64,000 nt of DNA from Flavobacteriales bacterium UBA952. Lineage in GTDB: Bacteria; Bacteroidota; Bacteroidia; Flavobacteriales_D; Crocinitomicaceae. The DNA lies in assembly GCA_002293185.1 (NCBI GenBank), contig DBCS01000004.1:248001-312000 (forward strand). Reading direction: 5' to 3'. The notes under the pieces are model-generated. The model ran no database searches and was not told the DNA's origin. It saw nothing but the letters and a program-made list of their open reading frames with translations. The position numbers were made by a program, and so were the translations under genes. Each line of letters begins with the position of its first letter. Positions within the stretch are counted from its first letter, which is position 1. Below are positions 18,301-24,890 of this stretch, one piece after another.

Positions 18301-18410
18301 AATATAAATATTTAAGATATTCAATTAGCAATCCAGGACTATTGCAAGCTTGGCACTTAGGAGCAGGCAACCCTACCTGGTTGTTTGTAGATGAGTTGCT
18401 TTATGAATAA
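15381..18410 (+). CDS. GH92 alpha-mannosidase with appended C-terminal modules
   Basis: A 1009-residue secreted glycoside hydrolase. After a signal peptide (to LAQ near residue 20) comes the GH92 N-terminal domain (NPLIGTGGHGHTFPG, PFGMMQLSPDSR) and the catalytic (alpha/alpha)6 region (DGRYRGRD, YTVFSLWDTYRANHP, and GNEDCGQMSAWYVMSALG with the family Glu/Asp). Family enzymes are calcium-dependent exo-alpha-mannosidases. Beyond about residue 740 there is a chitobiase-C-like segment (FYQIDDQKWQSYHQPF) and a terminal discoidin-like domain (DGLRGGNEFRTGDYQGYYN). No T9SS sorting domain is visible. It could process mannose-containing glycans, with the GT2 and GWxTD genes in the same operon. Confidence 0.92.
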   Translation: MNHFKLSCFALLLCIQSLAQVPSLQKASDKAQQKFGAAQEPPKQKDLLLPTMLVNPLIGTGGHGHTFPGVCAPFGMMQLSPDSRFDGWDGCGGYHYSDSIIYGFSHTHLSGTGVPDYGDLLVVPQSGEAKLKGKFEDPNGYGARFSHDNEVARLGFYEVLLEDENIRVNLSCTERAGIHHYTFLNTSEKKYILLDLNYRDKLRKGQFNVLDQQNINGFRISEAWANEQHFYFHLSTSIPYETYQLIDQNGALKLLLEFPLETKEILIKVGMSHVDLDGAKLNLDAEIPHFSLDQVYQENQKKWEQEFQKINLKADRETSRIFYTALFHSMVAPNLMSDADGRYRGRDQKIHQLKDLKDQQYTVFSLWDTYRANHPLFTLIDQKRTGAYIRTFLRQYDEGGDLPVWELAACETECMIGYHSVSVIADAYMKGIRDFDANKALKAMVSTANANEFGKLAYAQNGFISSADEPESVSRTLEYAYDDFCIATMASSLNEKSIALDFEKRSINFVNLYDPNTKFMRARRGAQWYGPFDPAEVNFNYTEANSWQYSLYAPQNIPLLTNLLGGPDSLEHWLDRLFTTEMKLSGREQADITGLIGQYAHGNEPSHHMAYLYNFTNAPHKTQFYVDRILDEMYQNAPDGLSGNEDCGQMSAWYVMSALGLYAVTPGKPVYQIGRPLVITAKIKLENGKYIQINCNNQSQENKYVKSVSWNGQALKKPEITHEMLMQGGILNFEMSATPAPSSIISINNELNLAPFYAPAPFIKTEQRVFHDSLLIEIDVVRLNPSGKTNTGTQLFYQIDDQKWQSYHQPFYIHSNANISIKAGYKESLVKNQGLNYWSSIVSSYFIKKDPDVELTLKSTYSNQYTASGKDALIDGLRGGNEFRTGDYQGYYNQDVMGIIAFKEARTIHKVGVSFIRDHKSWIFAPSKITIEASLNGIDYFTIAQKDLPQATPTDKNPFKDEVLIDIENDKELKYKYLRYSISNPGLLQAWHLGAGNPTWLFVDELLYE

Positions 18411-18423
18411 ATAGAATCCAAAA

Positions 18424-19269
18424 CTAAACAATAGGTATTCTGCCTTTTAAAATGCAGTATTTGTGGTCTGTGGCTCCAAACTTTCGATAAAATGAGGCTA
18501 TACTTTCTTGATTAGAGCCGATGAAATCTAATACCCGACATTCATCGACATACTTTTCAAGTACAGCATCAATCAAATAAACCAAAGCACCCGTTTTTTT
18601 ACCGGTATCGTTGAGCGTCCCCTTCATGAAATACAAACTGGATTTCCATTTGAAGAACAAACCCACCGAAACCAGCTCTTCTTGATCAAAAGCACCGACA
18701 CAAAACGCAGCATCCATTACTTTTGCTTTTATAAATAATTGCGCCATACGCAGCCAACTTTCCTTATTTAAACTACCTATATTTTCACCTTTTTGGGCCA
18801 CAAAGAAAGTTTGGAAATCTTGATAAGTAATAGCTTTTAGTTTCAGGTCGGCTGCTTTTTTCAAGCTTCTTTTCACATTGGTAGAATAGCCACTTCGAAT
18901 TTCATCAATACCCTCTTTCCAAGTCAATTTCTGAAATATACCAAAGTTTGAATTACTTATTGAGGGGTTATCTAGATTGATATGTAAAAATAATTTTTGA
19001 CGAAGTGCACCAACAATTTCATCGGATTGGGGCGCTGAAAACACATGTAGGGCTCGGATAAATAAGGGTTGTAAATAGGCCTTTAGACCCCATTTATTTT
19101 TATAAGGAACCCTAAGAAGTATTTGCCCTTGCTCATTCACTACGTATTTCCATGTCGGATGTAAGCAATCTTGCACCCAAGCCTGTTCAAAAAAGCCAAG
19201 CTGATCGTTTGAAGCAACTTTTTGCTCGTATTGTCGTTTTAAGTCAGGACGTTCACTTTGTAGTTGCAT
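18424..19269 (-). CDS. FemAB-like/GNAT-family acyltransferase
   Basis: A 281-residue cytoplasmic protein. The C-terminal part has the GNAT/FemAB signature (ELVSVGLFFKWKSSLYFMKG, LDFIGSNQESIASFYRKFGA), where an acyl-CoA or aminoacyl donor would bind. The middle (GYSTNVKRSLKKAADLKL) resembles the acceptor-side region of FemAB-type proteins linked to exopolysaccharide or peptidoglycan modification. The substrate is unknown. It is a single minus-strand gene converging on the GH92 gene with a 13-bp gap. A weak box (TAACTTAG) lies six bases before the ATG. Confidence 0.7.
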   Translation of the reverse strand: MQLQSERPDLKRQYEQKVASNDQLGFFEQAWVQDCLHPTWKYVVNEQGQILLRVPYKNKWGLKAYLQPLFIRALHVFSAPQSDEIVGALRQKLFLHINLDNPSISNSNFGIFQKLTWKEGIDEIRSGYSTNVKRSLKKAADLKLKAITYQDFQTFFVAQKGENIGSLNKESWLRMAQLFIKAKVMDAAFCVGAFDQEELVSVGLFFKWKSSLYFMKGTLNDTGKKTGALVYLIDAVLEKYVDECRVLDFIGSNQESIASFYRKFGATDHKYCILKGRIPIV

Positions 19270-19327
19270 TTGTCACTAAGTTAAGTAAAGCAAAAGAGCA
19301 AGCAAGATTTCGTGTAACATTTTTGTG

Positions 19328-19335
19328 TATTTTCG
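19328..19335 (+). promoter_or_regulatory. possible -7 box (TAnnTTCG variant) of the Spy-like gene
   Basis: TATTTTCG has one mismatch to TAnnTTTG and lies 36 bases before the ATG at 19372. Similar TTCG variants precede the S46 peptidase and the methyltransferase genes. Confidence 0.35.
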
Positions 19336-19371
19336 TTGAACGCAAAGACATTTTATTTATTTCAAAAAACC

Positions 19372-19755
19372 ATGAAAAAATTCCTTCACATCGCCTTTGG
19401 TTTGTTAGTAAGCGCAAGTGCTTTTGCGCAGCAACCAGCCGCTACAAATTCTGAACCCAAAACACCTGAAGACCGCGCCAAATTTTTAACAGAAAAAATG
19501 GCTGCTGAATTACAACTCACCGATGCCCAAAAAGAACAGGTTTATATCGTGAATTTGGGAATTGCCCAAAAAAATGAAGGCATTCGAACAAGTAATTTCT
19601 CCGAAGATGAAAAGCGCAACATCGTTAAATCCAACCAAGAAGCGCGCATCGAAATGCTTAAGAACATTCTTACCGCGGCTCAGTTTGAAAAACTAAAAGC
19701 TGAAATGAAAGAACAGCGCACTGAAGGCGGAAGAGTTCACAACGAAAAACATTGA
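19372..19755 (+). CDS. secreted Spy/CpxP- or DUF4890-like helical protein
   Basis: A 127-residue exported protein with signal peptide ending in SASAFAQ. The start at 19372 is chosen because it begins the signal peptide; a 12-residue upstream extension lacks one. The mature part is strongly helical and charged, with LTDAQKEQVYIVN and LTAAQFEKLKAEMKEQR, the twin LTxxQ motifs of Spy/CpxP-like and DUF4890 proteins. Periplasmic chaperone or stress sensor is the family role. It stands alone, followed by a strong terminator. Confidence 0.72.
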   Translation: MKKFLHIAFGLLVSASAFAQQPAATNSEPKTPEDRAKFLTEKMAAELQLTDAQKEQVYIVNLGIAQKNEGIRTSNFSEDEKRNIVKSNQEARIEMLKNILTAAQFEKLKAEMKEQRTEGGRVHNEKH

Positions 19756-19770
19756 TTAACTTTGATACAT

Positions 19771-19796
19771 AAAAGGCTCCAAATGGAGCCTTTTTT
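19771..19796 (+). terminator. intrinsic terminator, usable in both directions
   Basis: AAAAGGCTCC, loop AAAT, GGAGCC then six T: a 10-bp stem counting A-T pairs. It ends the Spy-like gene, and the A-run on the left would also serve the convergent mini-ORF. Confidence 0.85.
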
Positions 19797-19838
19797 ATTG
19801 CGCGAAGGTTTTTAACTGTCAATATAATTTCCAAATCT

Positions 19839-20039
19839 TTAAGACTTAATAAACTTATAGGATTGCCGAACACCTGCTGCACTTTGAAGCTCAATCAAAT
19901 AGAGCCCACGCGCCCAAGAACTTGCATCGAGTTGGTATTTCCCGGTATTGATTTGTTGGGTTTGCAGTGTTTGACCATTTATGTTGCGCACGGTGATTTG
20001 TACGTGCATTAATAGGAAGGAAAATAGGATGCGTTGCAT
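19839..20039 (-). pseudogene. orphan T9SS type A C-terminal domain with a residual signal start
   Basis: The 66 residues are almost entirely a type A T9SS sorting domain: ITVRNINGQTLQTQQI, SSWARGLYLIELQ and the terminal SYKFIKS match the usual strand pattern. The first ~12 residues (MQRILFSFLLMH) look like the beginning of a signal peptide, joined directly to the sorting domain with no cargo and no cleavage site. The usual NP motif of the domain is missing. The simplest reading is an in-frame internal deletion of a longer secreted protein. No TAnnTTTG box is seen upstream. A functional micro-cargo is possible but less likely. Confidence 0.55.
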
Positions 20040-20090
20040 AAAAATGGTTTTGTTTGAATTGGAATTAAGCCTTAATTGATTGTAAACTTT

Positions 20091-20098
20091 TATCTTTG
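20091..20098 (+). promoter_or_regulatory. -7 box of the NagZ-like gene, leaderless spacing
   Basis: TATCTTTG matches TAnnTTTG exactly and is followed by AACT and then the ATG at 20103. With the start site expected a few bases downstream, the mRNA would begin at or next to the start codon. Confidence 0.65.
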
Positions 20099-20102
20099 AA
20101 CT

Positions 20103-21245
20103 ATGAAGTTACCCTTTTTAAGCCTATTAACCATTGGCTTGCTCTTTAATAGTTGCGCACAAACGCCTCAAATAAAGGAACGCAAGCAAGTAGTCGATCA
20201 AATTACAACCAAATTTGAATTACAAGATTTCCTCAAAGAAAACAAAGAGCTAGACGCAGCTGTAGATAAAGTCTTTGCCAGTCTAGACGACACCGCCATA
20301 GTTGCACAACTGATCATGCCAGCCGTTGGGCGCTTGGGGCAAGAAAAAGCAACCATTGACCAACACATCAAAAACCGCATTATCGGCGGTGTGCTCATGC
20401 TCAATGGAACCAAAGAAGGCTTTACCTCTTGGATCAAAGATTTTGAACAGCAAAATAAAAATTACGGCAACCTTCCTTTTTTGTATAGTGCAGATGCTGA
20501 ACCCAGTTTGGTAAACCGGAAAATTACAGGCGCTACGCTTGTCAAAAAGGCCAATGAAATGAAATCCATTGATGAAGTGCGCACTTGTGCACAAACCATC
20601 TCCAAAGATCTCAACGACATCGGTATTAACTATAATTTTTCACCGGTTGTCGATATGTCGCCGAACGCAACAGTCGGCTTCAGAAGCTTTGGTGCGGTTC
20701 CGGCCAATATCATTCCATGGTCTGGGGCATTTATCGAGGAAACACAAAAACAAGGCATTATTGCCACTGCCAAACACTTTCCAGGACACGGGTTGGTCTC
20801 TGGAGACACCCATAAATCCTTACAAGTCATCGACGGAGAACTCAAAGAAATTCAAAACTACCCACCGCTCATTACACAAGGTGTGCTCTCCATAATGGTA
20901 GCGCATATTGCCGTGCAGAACAATGCCAAATACCAAACCAACGGGCTACCCGCTACCTGTTCAAAAACCATAGTAACTGACTTACTCAAAAATGAAATGG
21001 GCTTTAAAGGCTTAATTGTAACCGACGCAATGAACATGGGCGGCGTAGTTGCCGTTCCGGAGTGCGCATACAAAGCAGTTGCTGCTGGTTGCCATATCGT
21101 TCTAATGCCTGTTGACGCCAAGAAAGCACATGCCGAAATTTTGCAAAATTACCGCAAAGATGCTGCCTTTAAAGCACAAGTAGATGCCGCAGCCAAAAAA
21201 GTGATCAGAATGAAGATTGCCATGGGGCTTCTTCAAAAATCTTAA
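20103..21245 (+). CDS. GH3-family beta-N-acetylhexosaminidase (NagZ-like), lipoprotein
   Basis: A 380-residue GH3 N-terminal-domain enzyme with a lipoprotein signal (lipobox FNSC at residue ~17). The motifs KHFPGHG and VTDAMNM (catalytic Asp nucleophile) and the RSFG loop match NagZ-type enzymes, which remove GlcNAc from muropeptides or glycans. Classical NagZ is cytoplasmic; this form is membrane-anchored, as is usual in Bacteroidota. There is no GH3 C-terminal domain and no serine-hydrolase fusion. It is a single gene with a leaderless-type promoter, converging on rimM. Confidence 0.88.
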   Translation: MKLPFLSLLTIGLLFNSCAQTPQIKERKQVVDQITTKFELQDFLKENKELDAAVDKVFASLDDTAIVAQLIMPAVGRLGQEKATIDQHIKNRIIGGVLMLNGTKEGFTSWIKDFEQQNKNYGNLPFLYSADAEPSLVNRKITGATLVKKANEMKSIDEVRTCAQTISKDLNDIGINYNFSPVVDMSPNATVGFRSFGAVPANIIPWSGAFIEETQKQGIIATAKHFPGHGLVSGDTHKSLQVIDGELKEIQNYPPLITQGVLSIMVAHIAVQNNAKYQTNGLPATCSKTIVTDLLKNEMGFKGLIVTDAMNMGGVVAVPECAYKAVAAGCHIVLMPVDAKKAHAEILQNYRKDAAFKAQVDAAAKKVIRMKIAMGLLQKS

Positions 21246-21278
21246 GCTTAAGCAAAGTAAAATTTGAGATTTTAAATC

Positions 21279-21806
21279 TTAATCAATGTATAAATCGATT
21301 AAGCCTTCAGGAGCTTTAATGTAGAGCTCCTTTTTTTTACGCTCTACTTTTTGGATGAGCCCTTCAAAAATAGGTACCAAAATTTCTGTGCCGTTAAAAT
21401 CAAGTTGCAATAATGGATTTGCAGTCATGTCAATCACGTCTTGAACAACACCGATAGCTCCTTTATCCGTATCAAAGACCTTATAACCAATGATTTCATG
21501 GTCATAAAAAGAGCTTTGATCAAGTTCAGGAAGTATTTCTAGAGGTAAATACGCTTTTTTCTTGACCAAGCGCTGCGCGGCCTCCTCGGTTTCAATTCCC
21601 TCAAATTTAACGGCTGCAAAACCTTTATTTTTAAGCTTGAATCCTTTGATAAAAAATGGGGTGAGCTGGCCATTCATGTCGAGATAAAGGGCATCTAAAC
21701 CCTGGTAGTCGGCCGGATGTGTAACGTCTAAAAACAACGAAACTTCACCTTTGAATCCGTGAAGTTTCGCGATAAGACCTAAATAATAGCAATCTTGAAG
21801 TTGCAT
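21279..21806 (-). CDS. rimM: 16S rRNA processing protein RimM
   Basis: Assists 30S subunit maturation by binding ribosomal protein S19 at the 16S head. The start at 21806 (MQLQDCYYLGLIAKLHGFKGE) gives the usual 175-residue protein; the longer frame to 21866 runs back into rpsP and is not favoured. It has the N-terminal RimM barrel and a C-terminal PRC-like barrel (FYDHEIIGYKVFD, ILVPIFEGLIQ). It begins four bases after the rpsP stop, the usual rpsP-rimM pairing. Confidence 0.93.
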   Translation of the reverse strand: MQLQDCYYLGLIAKLHGFKGEVSLFLDVTHPADYQGLDALYLDMNGQLTPFFIKGFKLKNKGFAAVKFEGIETEEAAQRLVKKKAYLPLEILPELDQSSFYDHEIIGYKVFDTDKGAIGVVQDVIDMTANPLLQLDFNGTEILVPIFEGLIQKVERKKKELYIKAPEGLIDLYID

Positions 21807-21810
21807 ATGC

Positions 21811-22506
21811 TTATTCAGCAGCAGGCTCTTCAGTTGCTTCTTCAGTAGCAGGAGCTTCTTCAGCAACCACTTCTTCAGTTACAGGAGCTTCTTCAGCAAC
21901 CACTTCTTCAGTTGCAGGAGCTTCTTCAGCAACTACTTCTTCAGTTGCAGGAGCTTCTTCAGCGACTACCTCTTCAGTTGCAGGAGCTTCTTCAGCTACT
22001 ACTTCTTCAGCGGCAGGAGCTTCCTCAGCAACTACCTCTTCTACTTCTGGAGTATTTTTGGCTAGTACTTCTGCAGCTTTTGCTGCGTTAGCGGCAATCT
22101 CGGCAGCAATGCGATCAGCTTTCGCTTTCTCTGCACCTTTTACTAAACCAGTAATTTTACCTTCGATTTTAGCTTCTTTGTCAGCTAACCATTGGTTAAA
22201 GCGCTCTTCTACTTGCTCTGCAGTTAATGCACCTTTTTTCACGCCGTTGAGCAAGTGATTTTTGTACAAAACTCCTTTGTAAGATAGAATAGCACGAGCA
22301 GTTTCGGACATTTCTGCTCCAGTCTGAACCCAAGCAAGTGTTGCATCAAAGTTGATGTCAATTACTGCAGGATTAGCCGTTGGATTGTATGTTCCGAGTT
22401 TTTCGATGAATTTACCATCGCGTTTTGCACGGCTATCAGCTGCTACCAAATGAAAAAATGGTTTGCCTTTTTTACCGTGTCTTTGTAGACGAATGCGTGT
22501 TGCCAT
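21811..22506 (-). CDS. rpsP: 30S ribosomal protein S16 with a long repetitive acidic tail
   Basis: Residues 1-80 are a normal S16 (MATRIRLQRHGKKGKPFFHL, FIEKLGTYNP). A Bacteroidota-type extension follows (to ~150), then a Glu/Ala/Val/Pro tail at 151-231 with six copies of EEVVAEEAPAT-like 11-mers. Total length (231) is far above the 80-90 residues of most S16 proteins. The tail is likely disordered and negatively charged. The gene has its own promoter and a 57-base gap with a small hairpin upstream, and it is followed by rimM. Confidence 0.96.
   Translation of the reverse strand: MATRIRLQRHGKKGKPFFHLVAADSRAKRDGKFIEKLGTYNPTANPAVIDINFDATLAWVQTGAEMSETARAILSYKGVLYKNHLLNGVKKGALTAEQVEERFNQWLADKEAKIEGKITGLVKGAEKAKADRIAAEIAANAAKAAEVLAKNTPEVEEVVAEEAPAAEEVVAEEAPATEEVVAEEAPATEEVVAEEAPATEEVVAEEAPVTEEVVAEEAPATEEATEEPAAE
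21844..22041 (-). repeat. six-copy 33-bp in-frame tandem repeat in rpsP
   Basis: 198 bp equal to 6 x 33, encoding residues 156-221. Copies differ mostly by synonymous changes; the first ends AA, the fifth has V for A. Copy number could change without breaking the frame. Confidence 0.9.
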
Positions 22507-22521
22507 TGTACTTTACAGTTT

Positions 22522-22536
22522 TGGGTACGAAACCCA
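22522..22536 (-). other. small hairpin in the rpsP leader
   Basis: TGGGT, loop of five, ACCCA lies between the rpsP promoter and start codon, 16 bases or more before the ATG. It has no T-run and is not a terminator. It might be a regulatory or stabilising structure; the stem is only 5 bp. Confidence 0.35.
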
Positions 22537-22563
22537 GGTTTATAAATAAGTGAATTAAGGGTG

Positions 22564-22571
22564 CAAAGGTA
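22564..22571 (-). promoter_or_regulatory. -7 box of the rpsP-rimM promoter
   Basis: TACCTTTG on the minus strand matches TAnnTTTG, and a TTG lies 17 bases upstream as a possible -33 element. It leaves a ~50-base leader before rpsP. Confidence 0.65.
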
Positions 22572-22598
22572 ATGATTTTATTTAAACGCAACAAGTAC

Positions 22599-23993
22599 TT
22601 ATTTCCCTTGTGCTTTAAAGACAATAATCACGGTGTAAAACATGATCTTAATATCGAGTGCGATACTTCTATTCTTCATGTAAATTAAATCGAATTTCAT
22701 GCGTTGCAACATTTGCTCCACGTTTTCAGCATAGCCGAATTTGACTTGCCCCCATGAGGTTATTCCGGGTCGAACGCGCGTCAAGTGTATGTATTGGGGC
22801 TCCAAAACCACAATTTGGTCGATATAAAATTGACGCTCAGGTCTCGGCCCAACTAAAGACATCTGGCCCAGCAACACATTGAAAAATTGAGGGAACTCGT
22901 CGAGGCGTGTTTTACGCATGAATCTACCTATTGGCGTTATTCTAAGGTCTCCTTCGCTGGACAGCTGAGGGCCTGTCTTTTCGGAGTCTAGATACATTGT
23001 TCGGAATTTAATGATCTTAAAGTACCTGCCTCCGCGCCCTACCCTTTCTTGCAGAAAAAAGATGGGGCCTGGGGAAGAAATTTTGACCGCAAATGCCGAG
23101 AAGATATAAAATGGAATCAAGAAAATAATAGCTGTCAAGGAGAGTATGATATCCATCAAGCGCTTAATGGCCCGTTGCCAATAAGGCATAACATCAGGGT
23201 TAATTTCAATCAACAAGGCCCCATAAATATTGGTCATATCTACAGAGCCTGCTAAAATACTGTACATGTCGGGGAGTACACGAATGCTAATTTTACCGTT
23301 GTCTACACGTGCCATTATCGATTGTAAACGATTGTGGTCTGAACTTTCAATGGCAATAATCACCTCTTCCACTTGATGCACCTGCAAGGCCTGTTCTAGG
23401 ATATCTAGTTTACCAATGTGAGTGAGCTGTGAAGAGAGCAAATTATCTCGGCCATTGACTTGTATAAAACCAACGAAATCGTTGATCATGTTGGGTGCAG
23501 CTAATAATTCTTGATAAATTTCTACTGCTTTTTCGTTTCCGCCTATAATCAAGGTCTTGAAGCCATGGCCCGCAGCCCGAATGTATTTGATGAGTAATGT
23601 CGTAAAGATGATTCGACCCAATGCGGTGATCGACAAATGAATAAAAAACAACCACAGGGTGAGTTGATAATAATTCTGATAGCTTCGTACTTTGTCGTCG
23701 AGTAATAAGGTGAAAAAAAGCACGATGGTACCAAAAAAAGAGGCCGCTAAGCTCAAATTGATGACTTTTAAACGAAATAGACGGCGAATTTCATGATAGG
23801 TCCCTTGAAAAATGTAAAACAGCAACCAAAAGAACGGCAAAAGGATAACCCCTAGCCAGAAATTTTGATCGGCATGAAAAGGTTTTTCTTCAATTTTAAC
23901 CTGACGGATTAAAAAAAATAAACTCCATGAAGCACTTGCAGTGAGTAGATCAATGCAGACCAAAAATGCTATCCAAAAACGATCTTTCATCAA
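22599..23993 (-). CDS. polyprenyl-phosphate sugar-1-phosphate transferase (initiating glycosyltransferase)
   Basis: A 464-residue WcaJ/WbaP-type enzyme. Residues 1-150 contain about four membrane helices, a CoA-binding-like Rossmann region follows (TLIIGGNEKAVEIYQELL), and the C-terminal catalytic domain begins with a helix (KRLMDIILSLTAIIFLIP). Its motifs include SPGPIFFLQERVGRGG, FKIIKFRTM, KTRLDEFPQFFNVL and MSLVGPRPE. It transfers a sugar phosphate to undecaprenyl phosphate to start surface polysaccharide synthesis. It overlaps the upstream lipoprotein gene by four bases and has no terminator before rpsP's promoter region. Confidence 0.93.
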   Translation of the reverse strand: MMKDRFWIAFLVCIDLLTASASWSLFFLIRQVKIEEKPFHADQNFWLGVILLPFFWLLFYIFQGTYHEIRRLFRLKVINLSLAASFFGTIVLFFTLLLDDKVRSYQNYYQLTLWLFFIHLSITALGRIIFTTLLIKYIRAAGHGFKTLIIGGNEKAVEIYQELLAAPNMINDFVGFIQVNGRDNLLSSQLTHIGKLDILEQALQVHQVEEVIIAIESSDHNRLQSIMARVDNGKISIRVLPDMYSILAGSVDMTNIYGALLIEINPDVMPYWQRAIKRLMDIILSLTAIIFLIPFYIFSAFAVKISSPGPIFFLQERVGRGGRYFKIIKFRTMYLDSEKTGPQLSSEGDLRITPIGRFMRKTRLDEFPQFFNVLLGQMSLVGPRPERQFYIDQIVVLEPQYIHLTRVRPGITSWGQVKFGYAENVEQMLQRMKFDLIYMKNRSIALDIKIMFYTVIIVFKAQGK

Positions 23994-24856
23994 AAGTAGA
24001 CGACCTTAATATTATCTATTAATAGGAAATTATTGGCTATGGCTGGGTTGTAAAAAGCTCTAAAGGCTTGAACGTAATTGGTGTTATTAGGGCCCGCTGT
24101 AATGACCTCGCTAAGGAGGATGTACATCTTTTTCCAACGCAAGGCTGTGAGTGGGCTTGGGTTCATTGTCACCATAGGGTTTTCATTGGTTCCATTGGAA
24201 TTGACAAAAAGCAAATAATTGGTAAAAGGGACTGAATTGCAGTAATCAATTTCCAGCATGGCTTGCTTATTCTTTGGTATACTAAGCTGTTGATCTTGAT
24301 TGGTATAGGCAACCCAAATAGAATCTTGGGTATTCAAAACGACCTTACCATAATAATTGCCATTGAACCACTTGAGCGTATCATTGGCAAGCGTTAGACT
24401 AGCTGAAGACGTGTTAGGGTCGTCGGTAAGCCGCACGTTAATATCTTCAAAATCTTCGATCCAAAAATTGACGTTGTCTTTATAATTTGTTTTTGGCGCA
24501 ATTGTGAGTGTCTCGTTTTTTATGAATGTACCCGTTACATCAAACGCAACAAGGTGTTCGTTGCGCATTTTTGTAGCAGCCACACCGTTAACGCGGATCG
24601 TTGGATAAAGGCGAATACTCGCCAGACCTTCTTTTAAAATCGGAATTTTAAACGGTACTTCAAAAATACCTATGAGTTGCTCGTCTACGTATACCCAAGC
24701 ATCGGTGATTTTGTGCGTGAGTTGCCCCTCTTCGCCATTCAGCGCTGGATTTGCTTCAAGCGTCCATTCAGTCACCTCTAGCCAGGCAGGATCGGGATTA
24801 TTTTTAACGCAAGCACTGAGAAGAAGGCCTATAAATAATATGTAGCGATATGCCAT
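23990..24856 (-). CDS. lipoprotein of unknown function
   Basis: A 288-residue protein with lipobox LLSAC at residue ~16 followed by VKNNPDPAW. The rest is beta-rich, with WVYVDEQLIGIFEVPF resembling an immunoglobulin-like or carbohydrate-binding fold, DFEDINVRL and the closing NNFLLIDNIKVVYF that recalls galactose-binding jelly-roll modules. I do not recognise the family. It sits between a Gfo/Idh oxidoreductase and the initiating sugar transferase and overlaps the latter, so a role in making or holding a surface polysaccharide is inferred. Confidence 0.7.
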   Translation of the reverse strand: MAYRYILFIGLLLSACVKNNPDPAWLEVTEWTLEANPALNGEEGQLTHKITDAWVYVDEQLIGIFEVPFKIPILKEGLASIRLYPTIRVNGVAATKMRNEHLVAFDVTGTFIKNETLTIAPKTNYKDNVNFWIEDFEDINVRLTDDPNTSSASLTLANDTLKWFNGNYYGKVVLNTQDSIWVAYTNQDQQLSIPKNKQAMLEIDYCNSVPFTNYLLFVNSNGTNENPMVTMNPSPLTALRWKKMYILLSEVITAGPNNTNYVQAFRAFYNPAIANNFLLIDNIKVVYF

Positions 24857-24890
24857 AGAAATGAAACGATAAAAATGGGTTTTTATTGTT

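Noticed and set aside
19270..19371. tRNA or small RNA in the intergenic spaces
   Set aside because: I looked for cloverleaf-like arms and CCA-type ends here and in the other gaps and saw none; the gaps are short and explained by promoters and terminators.
21844..22041. 33-bp repeats as a CRISPR array
   Set aside because: The units are directly adjacent without spacers and encode an in-frame protein tail of S16.
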